From Micromonospora pattaloongensis (GTDB taxonomy: Bacteria; Actinomycetota; Actinomycetes; Mycobacteriales; Micromonosporaceae): a stretch of DNA of 64,000 nt. Position numbers and translations under genes: made by a program. This document shows positions 49,058 to 56,769 of the stretch, one piece after another. The DNA lies in assembly GCF_900107255.1 (NCBI RefSeq), contig NZ_FNPH01000001.1:186001-250000 (forward strand), in the 5' to 3' direction. A model generated the notes under the pieces. That model was not told the DNA's origin. It saw only the letters and a list, made by a program, of their open reading frames with translations, and ran no database searches. Positions within the stretch are counted from its first letter, which is position 1. The number at the start of each line of letters is the position of its first letter.

Positions 49058-50104
49058 CTGCACGGGAAGCGACGCGAGTACGACGAGGAGGACGTCCGCG
49101 TCCGCCCGGGCCGGGGATCGCGTCCGCGCACCCGCACCCGTCCGCGGCACGAGGACGCGGTAGAGGGGTTCGTGATCGCGGTGGACCGCGGCCGTTACAC
49201 CTGCGTGCTCGACGCCACGTCCACGCAGGCCCCGCTGCCCACGGTCGTCGCGATGCGCGCCCGCGAGCTGGGCCGCAAGTCGGTGGTGGTCGGCGACCGG
49301 GTCTCGCTCGTCGGTGACGTCTCCGGCGCGCCGGGGGCGCTGGCCCGGATCGTGCGCATCGCCGAGCGCGGCTCCGTGCTGCGGCGCACCGCCGACGACG
49401 ACGAGACCACCGCCGAGGGGCGGCTCGAACGGGTGGTCGTGGCCAACGCGGAGCAGTTGGTGATCGTCAGCGCGCTCGCCGATCCCCCGCCGCGGACCGG
49501 CTTCATCGACCGCTGCCTCGTCGCCGCGTACGACGCCGACATCGAGCCGCTGCTCTGTCTCACCAAGGCCGACCTCGCGGGGCCGGACGAGGTGCTGGAC
49601 TACTACCGCGAGCTGGACCTGCCGCACGTGCTGTGCCGGCCGGACAGCGACCTGACCGAGCTGCGCGCGAAGCTCGCCGGACGGGTCTCCGTGCTGGTGG
49701 GGCACTCCGGCGTGGGCAAGTCGACGCTGGTGAACCGGCTGGTCCCGGCGGCGCTGCGCGCGGTCGGCGAGGTGAGCGCCGTCGGCCGGGGCCGGCACAC
49801 CTCGACCAGCGCGGTCGTGCTGCGGCTGCCGGAGATCGAGGGGGCCCGCGAGGATCCGGGTTGGATCGTGGACACACCCGGCGTGCGCAGCTTCGGGCTC
49901 GCCCACGTCTCCGCCGCCAGCCTGCTGCACGGCTTCCCCGACCTGGTCGAGGGCACCCTGGTCTGCCCGCCGAACTGCGAGCACACCACGGCGGAGCCCG
50001 AGTGCGGGCTGGACGCCTGGGTGGCCGCCGGGAACGCCGACGAGCGGCGGCTGGCGTCGTACCGGCGGCTGCTGGCCTCCCGGGCGGGCGACGAACCGGG
50101 CTGA
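49058..50104 (+). CDS. rsgA: Ribosome small-subunit GTPase RsgA, probable CTG start
   Basis: A circularly permuted GTPase for 30S maturation, 348 residues from the start proposed here. An OB fold precedes the G domain: TKADL (G4), GHSGVGKSTLVNRL (G1) and IVDTPGVRSFGL (G3), then the zinc motif CPPNCEHTTAEPEC. The first in-frame ATG/GTG (49172) would remove REYDEEDVRVRPGRGSRPRT, which is conserved in actinobacterial RsgA. The only NTG codon before this segment is CTG at 49058, preceded by GAGGGAG at a normal distance; the frame is closed by a stop at 49031. A CTG start is therefore the best reading. Confidence 0.9.
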   Translation: MHGKRREYDEEDVRVRPGRGSRPRTRTRPRHEDAVEGFVIAVDRGRYTCVLDATSTQAPLPTVVAMRARELGRKSVVVGDRVSLVGDVSGAPGALARIVRIAERGSVLRRTADDDETTAEGRLERVVVANAEQLVIVSALADPPPRTGFIDRCLVAAYDADIEPLLCLTKADLAGPDEVLDYYRELDLPHVLCRPDSDLTELRAKLAGRVSVLVGHSGVGKSTLVNRLVPAALRAVGEVSAVGRGRHTSTSAVVLRLPEIEGAREDPGWIVDTPGVRSFGLAHVSAASLLHGFPDLVEGTLVCPPNCEHTTAEPECGLDAWVAAGNADERRLASYRRLLASRAGDEPG

Positions 50105-50155
50105 TCACCGGATGCGCCCGCCGGCCGCCGGTCGCGATCGGCTACGTTTCCCGCC

Positions 50156-50947
50156 ATGGCCCGGTACGCCGATGATCTCTCGCTCGCGCACATGCTCGCG
50201 GACACCGCCGACTCGATCTCCATGGCACGGTTCCGCGCGCTCGACCTGCATGTGGAGTCGAAGCCGGACCTGACCCCGGTCTCCGACGCCGACACCGCGG
50301 TGGAGAAGGCGCTGCGGGCGACGCTGGCGCGGACCCGGCCGCGCGACGGGGTTCTCGGCGAGGAGTACGGGGCCTCGGCGGCGGCGGCCGGTCCGGGCAC
50401 CCGGCAGTGGGTGATCGACCCGATCGACGGGACGAAGAACTTCATCCGCGGCGTGCCGATCTGGGCCACCCTGATCGCGCTGATGGAGGGCGACCAGCCC
50501 GTGGTCGGTCTGGTCTCCGCGCCCGCGCTCGGGCGTCGGTGGTGGGCGGCGGCGGGCCACGGGGCGTACGCGGGCCGGCACACCGCCGCGGCGACGCCGA
50601 TCCGGGTCTCGGGCGTACGCCGGCTCGCCGACGCGAGCTTCTGCTACTCGTCGCTGCACGGCTGGGAGGAGACGGGGCGGCTCGACGGGATGCTGGACAT
50701 CATCCGGCACAGCTGGCGCAGCCGCGCCTACGGCGACTTCTACGGCTACATGCTGGTCGCCGAGGGCGCGGTCGACGCGATGGTCGAGCCGGAGCTGTCG
50801 CTGTGGGATCTCGCCGCGCTGATCCCGATCGTGACCGAGGCGGGCGGCACCTTCACCGACGTGTCCGGCCGGCCGGGCCCGGCCGGTGGCAGCGCGGTCG
50901 CCACGAACGGCCGGCTGCACGCGGATCTGCTGGACCGGCTCGGGTAG
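50156..50947 (+). CDS. hisN: Histidinol-phosphatase of the inositol monophosphatase family
   Basis: A 263-residue Mg-dependent phosphatase. LTPVSDADTAVE, GVLGEEYG, WVIDPIDGTKNFIRGVPIWATLIAL (metal-binding DPIDGT) and LSLWDLAALIPIVTEAGG are the IMPase boxes. The FIRGVP form and length match actinobacterial HisN, which completes the penultimate phosphate removal in histidine synthesis; inositol monophosphatase is the alternative. ATG at 50156, 51 bases after rsgA on the same strand. Confidence 0.9.
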   Translation: MARYADDLSLAHMLADTADSISMARFRALDLHVESKPDLTPVSDADTAVEKALRATLARTRPRDGVLGEEYGASAAAAGPGTRQWVIDPIDGTKNFIRGVPIWATLIALMEGDQPVVGLVSAPALGRRWWAAAGHGAYAGRHTAAATPIRVSGVRRLADASFCYSSLHGWEETGRLDGMLDIIRHSWRSRAYGDFYGYMLVAEGAVDAMVEPELSLWDLAALIPIVTEAGGTFTDVSGRPGPAGGSAVATNGRLHADLLDRLG

Positions 50948-51005
50948 CGGGACGCGCCGGTCGGGCGCGCGAGCGACCGCCACCGCGACGCTCTATCCTC
51001 GCCGA

Positions 51006-51899
51006 GTGACGTCCACGGGTTGGTTCTTCCTGGCGGCGATGATCGTCGCCTACGGCATCGCCAACCTGCTGCAATCCGTCGCCGCGGCCCGCACGACCGT
51101 GCATCACACCTTCGATCCGGGACTGCTGCTGCGGCTCGCCGGACACCGCACCTATCTGGTGGGGCTCGGCTTCCAGGTGCTCGGTTTCGTCCTCGCCTTC
51201 CTGGCGCGGCGTGACCTGCCGCTCTTTCTGGTGCAGGCGAGCGTGGCGGCCGGGCTCGGCGTCACGGCGGTCTTCGGGGTGCTGTTGCTCAAGTGGCGGC
51301 TCCCGCGGGCCGAGCTGGCGCTGCTGGTGCTGCTCTTCGCCGGCATCACCGGGCTGGTGCTCTCCGCGCAACCGGCGCCGTCCCGGCCGCTCGGTCCGGC
51401 CGGGCTGGCCGTGCTGGTCGGCGCGTTGGCCGTGATCGCCGCGCTGGGCTTCTTCGCGGTACGGCTGCACGGCGCGCCCGGCTCGGTCGCATTGGGCTCG
51501 CTCGCGGGCATGGCGTTCTCCGCGGCCGCCGTGGCGGCCCGGCCGCTGGCATCGGCGCAGTCGGCCGGCGAGTTCGTCCGGGATCCGCTGCTCTACCTGC
51601 TGATCGTCCACTCCGTGGTCGGGCAGCTGCTGCTCGGTCTGGCGATGCAGCGCGGGTCGACGACGGCCGCGGTGGCGGCGATGGACGCCGCCGGCGCGGT
51701 GCCGGCCGCGATCGTGGGCCTGCTGCTGCTGAACGACAAGATCTGGCCCGGCCGGGAGTGGCTGGCCGGCGCGGGCTTCCTGATCACACTGGCCGCGGTG
51801 ATCGGGCTGACCCGGTACGCCGAACCACAGCATCACCACGCGGTGGGCCGCGAGCGCACCCCCGGCCGTCCGGCCGTCACCGCCACCGAGCGCCACTGA
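51006..51899 (+). CDS. DMT-superfamily-like membrane transporter
   Basis: A 297-residue integral membrane protein with nine to ten helices, resembling EamA/DMT-type proteins (small two-repeat transporters): WFFLAAMIVAYGIANLLQS, FLVQASVAAGLGVTAVFGVLLL, LLIVHSVVGQLLLGLAMQRGSTTAAVAAMDAAGAVPAAIVGLLLLND. Substrate unknown. GTG start at 51006. The C-terminal 25 residues are His/Arg-rich and soluble. Confidence 0.78.
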   Translation: MTSTGWFFLAAMIVAYGIANLLQSVAAARTTVHHTFDPGLLLRLAGHRTYLVGLGFQVLGFVLAFLARRDLPLFLVQASVAAGLGVTAVFGVLLLKWRLPRAELALLVLLFAGITGLVLSAQPAPSRPLGPAGLAVLVGALAVIAALGFFAVRLHGAPGSVALGSLAGMAFSAAAVAARPLASAQSAGEFVRDPLLYLLIVHSVVGQLLLGLAMQRGSTTAAVAAMDAAGAVPAAIVGLLLLNDKIWPGREWLAGAGFLITLAAVIGLTRYAEPQHHHAVGRERTPGRPAVTATERH

Positions 51900-51909
51900 C
51901 CGGCGCGGC

Positions 51910-53106
51910 TCAGTCCCGCCGGGCACCCCGCCGGCGTACCCGCTCGTAGATCCGTTCCAGGGCGGTGGCGGTGCGGTCCCAGGTGTAGCGGCAGCGGACC
52001 CGGTCGACCGCCGCGTGCCCGTACGCGAACCGCTCCGCCTCGTCGGCGAGCAGCCGGCGCAGCGTCATTCCCAGCCCGCGCACGTCGCCGGCGGGGACGA
52101 GCCGGCCGGTGACCGTGTCCACCACGGTGTCCGCCACCCCGCCGCGCGAGTAGCCGACCACCGGCACCCCGCAGGCCATCGCCTCCAGCGGCACCATCCC
52201 GGCGGACACGTAGCGCGGTGTGCAGGCGACCACGTCGGCGGAGCGGTACCAGCTCGCCATCTGCTCGTGCGGCTGCGCACCGACGAGCCGGACCTGCTCG
52301 CCGACCCCGACCTGCCGGGCCAGCTCACGCAGCCGGCGCGCCTCGGCGTGCCCGTCCAGCTCGGTGCGGGGGGGCCCACCCGCGATCACCAGCTCCGCGT
52401 CCCCGACCAGCCGCATCGCCCGGATCAGGTCCTCCTGGCCGTGGCCGGGGGCCAGGCCACCGACGGAGAGGATCCGCCGCCGCCGCGGCTCGCGCGGCGC
52501 CGACTCGCCGTCGGGCGTGAACCGCTCGGTGTCGACGCCCGCCGGCACGACCGCCACCGCGGTCCGGTCCAGTCCCATCCGCGTCAGGTCGTCGACCTCC
52601 TCGCTGGACTGCGCCACCGCCACGTCGACCGCGCGGCTCAGCGCGCGTTCCAGTGGGATCCGCTCCCCCGGCCCCGAGTAGCCCGGGCCGAGGTGGCGCA
52701 GCTGCTCGACGCCGAGCGAGTGGAAGGTCTGCACCACCGGGATCGTGGTGCGCCCGGCGGCGCTGGCCGCGGCCAGCCCGCCGATCCAGAAGTGGCTGTG
52801 CACCACGTCGGGTCGCCACTCCCGCAACCACCGCTCGGCCAGCCACCGGCTGAAGGCGGGGACGTGCGGGATGAGTCCCCGCGTCGCGGTCCGACCCGAC
52901 GGCCCGACCGGGACCCGCACCACCCGGTATCCGCCGGCCTCGGTCGTCGCCGGCAGGTCGGGGTCGTCGTGCCGCTCGTAGACGCGGACGTCATGGCCGA
53001 GCCGGGAGAGCTCCGCCGCGATCCGCGCCACGTGGTGGGTGCCGATGCCCGGGCGATGCCGACGACCGGGCGGGCCGGCATGGGCGTAGACCAGGCCGAC
53101 GCGCAT
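51910..53106 (-). CDS. GT4-family glycosyltransferase
   Basis: A 398-residue GT-B retaining glycosyltransferase. N-terminal acceptor domain: MRVGLVYAHAGPPGRRHRPGIGTHHVARIAAELSRLGHDV and DVVHSHFWIGGLA; C-terminal donor domain: AGVDTERF, RILSVGGLAPGHGQEDLIRAM and ARYVSAGMVPLEAMACGVPVVGYSRGGVADTV with the E-x7-E motif. Sugar donor and acceptor unknown. ATG at 53104-53106 after GGAGGTGAG. Confidence 0.9.
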   Translation of the reverse strand: MRVGLVYAHAGPPGRRHRPGIGTHHVARIAAELSRLGHDVRVYERHDDPDLPATTEAGGYRVVRVPVGPSGRTATRGLIPHVPAFSRWLAERWLREWRPDVVHSHFWIGGLAAASAAGRTTIPVVQTFHSLGVEQLRHLGPGYSGPGERIPLERALSRAVDVAVAQSSEEVDDLTRMGLDRTAVAVVPAGVDTERFTPDGESAPREPRRRRILSVGGLAPGHGQEDLIRAMRLVGDAELVIAGGPPRTELDGHAEARRLRELARQVGVGEQVRLVGAQPHEQMASWYRSADVVACTPRYVSAGMVPLEAMACGVPVVGYSRGGVADTVVDTVTGRLVPAGDVRGLGMTLRRLLADEAERFAYGHAAVDRVRCRYTWDRTATALERIYERVRRRGARRD

Positions 53107-53499
53107 AGGGCTCACCTCCGTCGAGGTCGAGGTCAGATCAGGGTGATAAGCCCGAGATGGGCCAAGCACAGAGGATGCCCCTTTCGTTCCGGCTGACGGG
53201 CCGAAACCGGCAACCCCATCCCGCTCCGCCCGCGATTCCGGCCGGGTTGGCGAGGCGGCGGCGGGCACCGGGGCGGTAACCGGGACCGAAGCGGCATGAC
53301 CCGGGCCGGACGGGGTACGGGCACGACATGGCACGCAACGGCAGCATCCACGAATCAGCGGCCGGCAGCGCCTGGGGGATGACAGTGCGGCAGACGTCGA
53401 CACGACCCGGACCCCGGGCGACGCCACGACGCTTCCCCGACCTCACCCGACACCGCGACGGCCGCCCCTGCGGCCGCGCACGGGCAGCTTGGAGGCGAC
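53107..53499. other. 393-base divergent intergenic region
   Basis: Separates the minus-strand glycosyltransferase from the plus-strand STAS-ATPase gene. It must hold both promoters. I found no convincing small gene, tRNA, strong hairpin or repeat. Open frames here have no family character. Confidence 0.6.
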
Positions 53500-54234
53500 A
53501 TGCCCACCGACGTGCGCTGCCTCGTTGAGAACGACGACCGGTACGCCCTGGTGCGGCTCATCGGGGTGTTGGACCTGCCCGCCGCCGAGGCGGTCCGCTC
53601 GGCGCTGCTCACCTGCCTGGCCGACCGGGCCGGCGCGGTCGTCGTCGACGTCTCCCAGCTGATGGTGCAGGAGGCCGCCGCCCTGTCGATCTTCGCTGCG
53701 GTCGCCCGGGAGACCGCGCACTGGCCCGTCGGCGAACTGCTGCTCTGCGCGCCCCGCGACGCCGACACCGTCTGGGCGCAGACCGACATCGCCGTGACCC
53801 CGACCCCGCAGGCGGCGCTGGCCCGGCTCGCCGACCCCGGCGCGGCCGGTCCGCTGAGCGTCGACCTCACCCCCGTACCGGGCTCGGCGCGGCGGGCGCG
53901 CGAGCTGGTGACCGAGGGGTGTACGCGGTGGAGCCTGCCGGACCTGGCCGGACCGGGCTGTATCGCGATCACCGAGATGGTCAACAACGTCGTCGAGCAC
54001 GCGCGCACCCCGATGGCGGTGCGGCTGGCGCTGCGCGACGGGGCCCTTCACCTGGCGGTCCGCGACTTCTCCCCCGAACAGCCCACGTACGCCGGTTTGG
54101 TCTCGCCGCGGACCTGCGGGGGGCGCGGTCTGCTCCTGATCGACACGGTGGCCCGCCGCTGGGGCAGCACACCGCTGCGCGACGGGAAGGTCGTCTGGGC
54201 GGTGATCCACCCCGAGGACGAGGCGGCGCGCTGA
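53500..54234 (+). CDS. STAS-HATPase_c fusion protein (sigma-regulation type)
   Basis: A 244-residue fusion of an anti-sigma-antagonist-like STAS domain (about 10-105; YALVRLIGVLDLPAAEAVRSALL, AVVVDVSQLMVQEAAALSIFAAV) with an RsbW-like ATPase domain (about 130-240; ITEMVNNVVEHARTP N-box, GGRGLLLIDTVARRWG). The two are normally separate proteins that act against each other. In STAS antagonists a phosphorylated Ser sits in D-S-S/T-G at the place where this protein has V-Q-E-A-A, so the acceptor is missing. ATG at 53500 after GGAGG. Partners unknown. Confidence 0.85.
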   Translation: MPTDVRCLVENDDRYALVRLIGVLDLPAAEAVRSALLTCLADRAGAVVVDVSQLMVQEAAALSIFAAVARETAHWPVGELLLCAPRDADTVWAQTDIAVTPTPQAALARLADPGAAGPLSVDLTPVPGSARRARELVTEGCTRWSLPDLAGPGCIAITEMVNNVVEHARTPMAVRLALRDGALHLAVRDFSPEQPTYAGLVSPRTCGGRGLLLIDTVARRWGSTPLRDGKVVWAVIHPEDEAAR

Positions 54235-54313
54235 CCGCCGGACGCGGCCGGAATGCGTGGACGGCCCGGGCGCGGGTAGCCACCGGTACGCGTTGACGAG
54301 CGGAGGGGGCCAC

Positions 54314-54982
54314 GTGTACGAGCACGACGGGGACGGCACCGGGCGCGACCGCGCCGAGCGGGCCGTGGCCGACATCCGAGGGGCCGGCGCCGAGGCCTGG
54401 CGCCCGGCGCGCGAATTCGCCGGCAGGCTGGGCGGGCACATCCGGGCGGCCGCGGTTCCGCTGCGCGGCGCGCTCGGCCGGATCCCGCGGGCCTCCCGCC
54501 GATGGCCACCGGGGGTGCTGGTCGCGGCGGCCGGCGGCCTGCTCGCCGTCGCCGCCGGGCTGCTGCTGCGCCGGCTCGGCGCGGCCACACCGACCTCCGG
54601 CGACATCGGCCGGATGACCCGCACCGGTCCCGGACGCGGGTCGGGCGAACCCGGGCGCTTCGGCTCGGCCGGGCCGCGCGCCGGGCAGCCCACCCGGACC
54701 GGCCGACCGCCGGGTCCCGCGGGGCTCGGCCGGGCCGGCCCGTCGGACGGCCGGCCGGGACCGGGCGGGTTGGGCGGGTTGGGCGGGCGGCGGCGAACCG
54801 GAGCCGAGTCCACCGGCCGGGCGGTGCCCGGACGATCGGCGACCACCGCGTCCACGTCCTACGAGGTGCCGCCGGGTCAGACCACCGCGGTGCCCGCCAG
54901 CCCGGTCGACGAGCCGGTCATTCCCGCCGGCCGGGAGGCCGGCTACCCCACGCAGCCGCTGCGCCGCCGGCCCGGCCACTGA
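54314..54982 (+). CDS. Single-pass membrane protein with Gly/Pro-rich tail
   Basis: A 222-residue protein of unknown family. The N-terminal 75 residues are charged, one hydrophobic helix follows (PGVLVAAAGGLLAVAAGLLL, about 78-97), and the last 125 residues are low-complexity Gly/Pro/Arg/Thr (GPGGLGGLGG). GTG at 54314 after GGAGGGGG. It is followed 47 bases later by the DUF5709 gene on the same strand. Probably membrane-anchored with a disordered tail. Confidence 0.7.
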   Translation: MYEHDGDGTGRDRAERAVADIRGAGAEAWRPAREFAGRLGGHIRAAAVPLRGALGRIPRASRRWPPGVLVAAAGGLLAVAAGLLLRRLGAATPTSGDIGRMTRTGPGRGSGEPGRFGSAGPRAGQPTRTGRPPGPAGLGRAGPSDGRPGPGGLGGLGGRRRTGAESTGRAVPGRSATTASTSYEVPPGQTTAVPASPVDEPVIPAGREAGYPTQPLRRRPGH

Positions 54983-55029
54983 CCCGTCGCAGGCGTGTGA
55001 ATCCCGGCGTACCGGGTAAGGGGAGCGTC

Positions 55030-55605
55030 ATGCGCCGACCCGACTCCGAGTTCCCAAGACCCGTTTCCGACCCCGAGGCCGAAGGCCTCCCCCGCACCGC
55101 GGACGACGACTCGTCGGCCAACGACGACGTCATGACGGGGCGCTGGGCGGACGGCATCGATCCGCAGAGCCTGCCCACCGAGCAGCCGCAGGCGGTCGAC
55201 CGGTACGGCAACACCGCCGACGAGCAACGGCACGGCGAGTCACTCGACTACAAGCTCGCCCGCGAACAGGGCGACACGCTGGTCAACGAGGCGCTGGCGG
55301 CCCCGACGGACGGCACGCTCGGCAACGAGGCCGACAGCGAGGAGGCGGCCCGCCAGGCGCAGCTCGACGCCGACGTGATGGGCGAGAGCCCCACCTCCGA
55401 CCCGAAGTCGCCGGTCAGCCTCTACGACCACGGCCGCCTCGGCGGCGTCGGCGAGGGCGGGGTCGGCCGGTTGGTCGAGCCGGATCAGGGGATCCGCACG
55501 GATGACGAGCGCGACTCCATCGCACGCGACCTCGGGGCCGCGGGCGGCGGCCCGACCGCCGAGGAGCTGGCGATGCATGAGACCGAGCCCCCGCCGGCCC
55601 ACTGA
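55030..55605 (+). CDS. DUF5709-family protein
   Basis: A 191-residue acidic hydrophilic protein that I recognise as DUF5709: DDVMTGRWADGIDPQSLPTEQP, ESLDYKLAREQ, GRLVEPDQGIRTDDERDSIARDLG and a C-terminal AEELAMHETE. No membrane segment or catalytic motif. Function unknown; predicted largely disordered. ATG at 55030 after GGGAGCG. Confidence 0.82.
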   Translation: MRRPDSEFPRPVSDPEAEGLPRTADDDSSANDDVMTGRWADGIDPQSLPTEQPQAVDRYGNTADEQRHGESLDYKLAREQGDTLVNEALAAPTDGTLGNEADSEEAARQAQLDADVMGESPTSDPKSPVSLYDHGRLGGVGEGGVGRLVEPDQGIRTDDERDSIARDLGAAGGGPTAEELAMHETEPPPAH

Positions 55606-55694
55606 CCGCGGTGCCACGAGACCCCGACGATCCACGCGCGGTTGGACGCACCGCGCGGCACCCCTCATGATCAACGCTGCGGGGCGGGCACCGG

Positions 55695-56633
55695 TCAGCC
55701 GAAGAGGGCGCTGACGGACTCGCCGTTGTGGATGCGGCGCATCGCCTCGGCGAGCGCGGGCGCCACCGAGAGCACCTCCAGCTTCGGCACCCGTTTCTCC
55801 GCCGGGATCGGCACCGTGTTGGTACAGACGATCTCCAGCACCCCCTCCTGGGCGCCGAGCCGGTCCAGTGCGCCGCTGGAGAAGAGCCCATGGGTGCAGG
55901 CGACCCGGATCGAGCGCACCTTCAGCTCGCGCAGGTGGTTGATCAACTCCAGCACCGTGCTGCCCTTGGCGATCTCGTCGTCCAGCACGATCACGTCCCG
56001 GTCCACCACGTCGCCGATGACCGCGCTGATCTGCACCCGGTCGTCGCTGTAGCGCTGCTTCGCGCCGGCCGCGACCGGCGTGCCGAGCATCCGGGCGAAC
56101 GCGGCGGCGGCCTTCGCGTTGCCGAGGTCGGGCGAGACGACGACGCCTTCGCGCAGGTCGTACCCCTTGAAGTGGGCGGCGAGCTCGCGCAGAGCGTGCA
56201 GATGGTCGACGGGGACGCTGAAGAACCCGTGCACCTGCGGCGAGTGCAGGGTCATCGCGAGCACGCGGTGCGCGCCGGCCGAGACGAGCAGGTCGGCGAC
56301 GAGCCGCGCGCCGATCGAGATCCGGGGTGCGTCCTTCTTGTCCGACCGGGCGTACGCGTAGTGCGGCAGCACCACGGTGATCCGGCCGGCCGACGCGCCG
56401 CGCGCGGCGTCGATCATCAGCAGCAACTCGACGAGGTGCTCCTGAACCGGCGGGACGAGCGGCTGGATCAGGAACACGTCGCGTTCCCGGCAGTTGGCCT
56501 GCAACTGCACCTCAAGGCAGTCGTTGGCGAACCGGGACACCCGCACCGGATGCAGCGGCACGCCGAGGTGGGCACAGATCTCGGCAGCGAGCTCGGGATG
56601 TGCGCTGCCGCTGAATACCGCGATGTCCGGCAC
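55695..56633 (-). CDS. prs: Divergent ribose-phosphate pyrophosphokinase-like protein
   Basis: A 312-residue class-I PRPP-synthetase-type protein: IAVFSGSAHPELAAEI, VFLIQPLVPPVQEHLVELLLMIDAARGASAGRITVVLPHYAYARSDKK, DLGNAKAAAAFAR. Two functional loops deviate from canonical Prs: the catalytic flexible loop reads SDKKDAPRISI (canonical QDKKxRGREPI) and the PRPP loop DDEIAKGSTV (canonical DDMIDTGGT). It may be a second, altered paralogue. GTG at 56631-56633 chosen; no ribosome site, so possibly leaderless. Confidence 0.85.
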   Translation of the reverse strand: MPDIAVFSGSAHPELAAEICAHLGVPLHPVRVSRFANDCLEVQLQANCRERDVFLIQPLVPPVQEHLVELLLMIDAARGASAGRITVVLPHYAYARSDKKDAPRISIGARLVADLLVSAGAHRVLAMTLHSPQVHGFFSVPVDHLHALRELAAHFKGYDLREGVVVSPDLGNAKAAAAFARMLGTPVAAGAKQRYSDDRVQISAVIGDVVDRDVIVLDDEIAKGSTVLELINHLRELKVRSIRVACTHGLFSSGALDRLGAQEGVLEIVCTNTVPIPAEKRVPKLEVLSVAPALAEAMRRIHNGESVSALFG

Positions 56634-56678
56634 GGTCGCATCGTAGGCGACGGGCGGGCGAGGCGACGCGCAGAAAAG

Positions 56679-56696
56679 CAAGAGAGCGCTCTCTTG
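56679..56696. promoter_or_regulatory. LacI-type operator before the GH16 gene
   Basis: A perfect 18-base palindrome, CAAGAGAGCGCTCTCTTG, with the central CG and GAGCGCTC core of actinobacterial LacI-family repressors of polysaccharide use (such as CebR). It overlaps TTGACG (56694-56699), a likely -35, so binding would repress. It lies 74 bases before the glucanase start. No LacI gene is in the window. Confidence 0.8.
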
Positions 56697-56769
56697 ACGT
56701 CACGTCCATCAATATGACAGCTTTGTTATCGGTTCTTAACCCCCATATTTCCGCATCAAGGTGGTCCCC

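Noticed and set aside
49172-50104. GTG at 49172 as the rsgA start.
   Set aside because: It lacks a ribosome site and would remove a conserved N-terminal segment that is intact in frame upstream.
53138-53446. 102-residue minus-strand frame in the divergent gap.
   Set aside because: Arg/Gly-rich, no ribosome site, no family; treated as chance.
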